From Panorpa germanica (taxonomy: Eukaryota; Arthropoda; Insecta; Mecoptera; Panorpidae): 64,000 nucleotides of DNA. The stretch is from assembly GCA_963678705.1 (NCBI GenBank), contig OY783213.1, forward strand, positions 16,682,451-16,746,450. Direction: 5' to 3'. The translations under genes and the position numbers were made by a program. Below are positions 60,893 through 64,000 of the stretch, in pieces. Below the pieces are notes generated by a model. That model made no database searches. It was not told the DNA's origin and saw nothing but the letters and a program-made list of their open reading frames with translations. Each line of letters begins with the position of its first letter. Position 1 is the stretch's first letter.

Positions 60893-63800
60893 TACTATTT
60901 TCACTATTTACACAAACAATTATGTCATCTTAGTTCATAATCCTTTAAAAGTGACAATTAAATACAATTTTATCTCCGTAATCATTTAAAGTATCGTTGA
61001 TAGACCAGTAAGAAGCATAAGCTGTCAACGGTGTCTAATTACACGTACAAATTTCACCCAGAAAAGTTTTTAACTTTTTAACAACTTAAAATAACGGCAG
61101 CGCTGATGGGTGAGAGGTGGGAGAGAGAGAGAGAGGAGGTACGTTGAGATCTTAAGATGTACGAGAAAAGCTTAATTAAGTGAACGACCAACCAGTCACT
61201 ATACTTTTAAAAAAAGAAGAAAAAGTTAGGTTAGGAAACGAACTGAACGAAGTATATACGAGTATATTTTTTATTTAAAAGTTTCTCGTTGATAGTAATG
61301 AACAGGTAATGGCTTTTTATTGTGGGTAAGTCAATTAATAAACTAAGTTAATTAATAGTTTGCAATATTATACGTATTTCCAATAAAATCTACTAGAAGT
61401 TGTAATTTATACTTAAAGTTTACTTGTTACTTTATAGATACATACAATATTCTTCAATGTAAAAATGCTTGTAACTTGTTTTTTTAAACTTGTAATTGTT
61501 GTTGTAAGTTTTGTATTCATTATTTCTAAAACATTTACTTTTTTCTTATTAATGTTTCTGTGGCATTTAAAAATAATTACAGTTTCTTGATTATTATCCT
61601 TTATGAAGATGCGGTCAGACTTGCAAACAGGCAGGCAGGTTACTTGTCAGTCTGTTCCCTATTCCGAAGATATTTTTTCACTTTTAATATATTTATTGTG
61701 CAACTTTTTTTTTAAAGTTATTAGCGCATAAATAAAATGTTACATAATTAAGGGCTCTCGCACACTAAGACTACTTGAGACATCCGTAAGAAGTGGCGTT
61801 CCAACCATATTTCTGAGTGCTTATCCAGAAAGTCTTTTATAGTATAGAAATAATAGTCTTTTCCAGACTTGTAATTAATTCATATGAATTATATTTATAT
61901 GATTTTACATTTACATTTCACAAAGGTTGTGTTACGCCACTGAACTAATAAAAATAATAATTGCATAAATTAAATGCTTAATCGTTAGTAATTTAATTGA
62001 TCTATTAAAATCGTCATTCACAATCTCTCAGAAACCTTAGTTTTTGTTTATTAATGCAGTTGGACATAGGAATATGAAGATAGCTTTATTTAATAGCTAT
62101 CTTAATAATCTTTTATAGGCTATAAATAATTGAACTCGTATAATATTACAGTCGTTTAATTATATTTCCCATTGATTAGACCTCTGTAATATAATTACAT
62201 ACGAGTATTTTGTCATATAACGAAATCAAGCAAAATTTATTAAATTGAAAAATTGAAAAAAGTTTCCAAAAGTTTTTATTTGGGTGCAACGAATACAAGA
62301 TTCTATCAGATCGACGATTCCAGAATTTCTATTCAATATAGATTGCAATACATTGTAAATTTTATTTAAAAATGCAGTTTCCCATGGTAGTATTAGACTG
62401 AATGATAAAGTTGATAATTATGATCAAAGCAATTAATTCAGATCGATAAGAAACTAAGTTACGTAAATTATAAAATGTACGTAGCAAGAAGAATGTAATT
62501 CAATAACAGACAATAAATTAAAAGAAGTGAAACTAACATTTAACAAACAAGAAATACCTATTGTATTAGACAGTAAACAAAGAGTAATCTTATGTTGAAT
62601 TACACAAAGTAACACTAGAATTACAGACACATAGCTTATCAAAAGGATCCACGACCAATTTGTGAACAATATCATTCATAAGAATTTAGCTATCAAATAT
62701 TATTTTTATTTAGCTCAGCAATCTAAAACAAATTATGAACATAGTGTTTACCATAGTTCTGAACAACGATAACGTTCTTATTTGCATTAAAAATATTTAA
62801 CTGTTTAATAGAATGATACGGTAAATAATTGAAGTACATATTTATAACGATACAATATTTAACACGTTTTAAATCATATTTAAAAAAAACAAATCTCTAA
62901 CGATTTGTTATTTTATAGTTTTAAGAGGATTAAACTAATTAAGTAAAATAAAATCTAATAAACTTCTTAAGCAGAAACTTCTTGTTCGTAATCTTCTTTC
63001 AAAGTAAACATCAGCTTTTCTTTTTCTAATTGGTTAGTTCATTAATAAATTAAGACTAAACTGCTATAAAATTACCCTACATATTACTCGTATATATAAA
63101 GCTTTCTATTAAAGAGATCAGATCAAATTGTTATCTAATTAGTTACAATATTCTAATAATAAAAGTAGAAACAACTTTACTTATTCTCTCACACACAGTG
63201 TTGAAAGTGCATATGCTGTTTAAGAAGTCAAAGAATTAAAGCGTCAAGATCTGACATAGTCCGAATTGAAGTTCACTTAAAACTGAAGTTCACTTAAAAA
63301 TGTTCGATAGAATAGAGGACCCCGATTTGTGCCATTACAATGGACCGAAAAATGACGACACAAATCTCATTTAAATTTTCCTACTCGTAAGAATGTCTTT
63401 TCAACAGGTGTTTTGCTAAATGAGACTCGAAATTTCTAAAATGTGACTAAAATACAAGTAAGTAAGCAGCGTAAGGAAGAGAGGACGTGCACAGAAGGGC
63501 AATGCCCCACTTTGACAAAAAATTAGACGTTCAAGCTTCGGATAGTATCTCAAATTCATTTTTAGCTACAACCATGGCTACAAACTAATATAAAAGTAAA
63601 ATAGTCTATAAAAACTATTACGTAGCGCAAGTTTTAATTTCAAATAAAGATTCAAATTGATTTAATTACTGCATAATAATTATTCAACAAATATTTAACC
63701 AGAAACTTATAGGAAAACTTAAAATATGTATATTAAATGGTAATTATTGAATTGCTGCGGGCTGCCATGCTTATCGACATCGATGCATTGATGAGGGAGA

Positions 63801-64000
63801 GGGAGAAGTTAAGAGGATGGTTAATAACGATCAGAAGTTAGTGCTTTTAGTTATGCATCACTTACAAATTTATTTAAAGGTTAATAGAGCAGAAAATATA
63901 ATGAAAAGTAAACATCGTTCGCTTAAACCGGTAGTAATTTCAAAATGAATTTGATTATAAAAATAAATAAAGAAATCAAACAGCTTCAGCTTAAGGCTAT
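60893..64000. other. A+T-rich DNA without a recognised gene
   Basis: A (GA)n run lies at 61120-61136, a hAT-type end at 61931-61942 and an AAGGGCTCTCGCACA motif at 61752 like that at 12914. No exon of the 47.9 kb gene was recognised. Confidence 0.5.
61931..61942 (-). repeat. hAT-type terminal motif (single end)
   Basis: The minus strand reads CAGTGGCGTAAC, the inverted partner of 58349-58360. Confidence 0.3.

Noticed and set aside
58349-61942. A single 3.6-kb hAT transposon bounded by the two CAGTGGCGTAAC ends
   Set aside because: The 8-bp flanks (CGCTGTGC and AACTAATA) do not match and no hAT transposase is seen between them.
1-64000. CRISPR arrays, rRNA genes, intact tRNA genes, bacterial operons
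   Set aside because: No regularly spaced repeats, no rRNA core motifs and no complete cloverleaf were seen; composition and repeats are those of an animal genome.

Overview
This is a stretch of strongly A+T-rich animal genomic DNA, most likely from an insect. The evidence for an insect is the set of transposon families: Jockey-type and R1/I-type non-LTR retrotransposon ends, hAT, mariner and TTAA-flanked MITE relics, and tRNA-derived SINE relics resembling the Talua-type SINEs of termites and other insects. I cannot name the order or species. There are no operons, bacterial genes, rRNA genes, CRISPR arrays or intact tRNA genes. Nearly every open frame above 60 codons is a chance frame in A+T-rich DNA or the antisense shadow of a LINE.

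Host gene content is very low. The only host coding piece I support is a first coding exon at 47925-48056 (+). It has a favourable start context, a clear signal peptide and a consensus splice donor, and it would open a secreted or membrane protein gene running rightwards. If so, the rest of the window (about 16 kb) is probably its first intron. No second exon was recognised. Two weaker exon-like stretches (13551-13702 + and 53399-53637 -) are listed with low confidence.

Layout. 1-16 kb: mostly unassigned A+T-rich DNA with a LINE relic at 4.96-5.18 kb, two short foldbacks (4.8 and 10.6 kb) and microsatellites. 16-28 kb: small MITE-like repeats, a Jockey LINE tail (22.7 kb) abutting an ATTACGTCA-type repeat, a G+C-rich island (19.5 kb), and repeat copy 1 of a 27.5/41.9 kb pair. 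28-43 kb: degenerate heptamer repeats (28.0, 31.1 and 37.8 kb), a second Jockey LINE tail (34.8 kb) and a SINE-like relic (36.2 kb). 43-47 kb: a 597-bp palindrome made of two inverted MITE copies and a TTAA-flanked MITE. 47.9 kb: the signal-peptide exon. 53-55 kb: a hAT-type element with 8-bp flanking repeats, carrying a mariner transposase relic inside. 57-61 kb: a dense retroposon cluster with SINE and LINE relics, including one young-looking 5'-truncated LINE with a perfect 17-bp target-site duplication.

Most of the recognisable material is therefore fossil transposons. The parts that do not reduce to ordinary decay are the long palindrome, the composite SINE/LINE/5'-region block at 57 kb, the nested hAT/mariner, a dispersed ACACAAAAC repeat family with at least seven members, and an unidentified coding-like relic beside the hAT.
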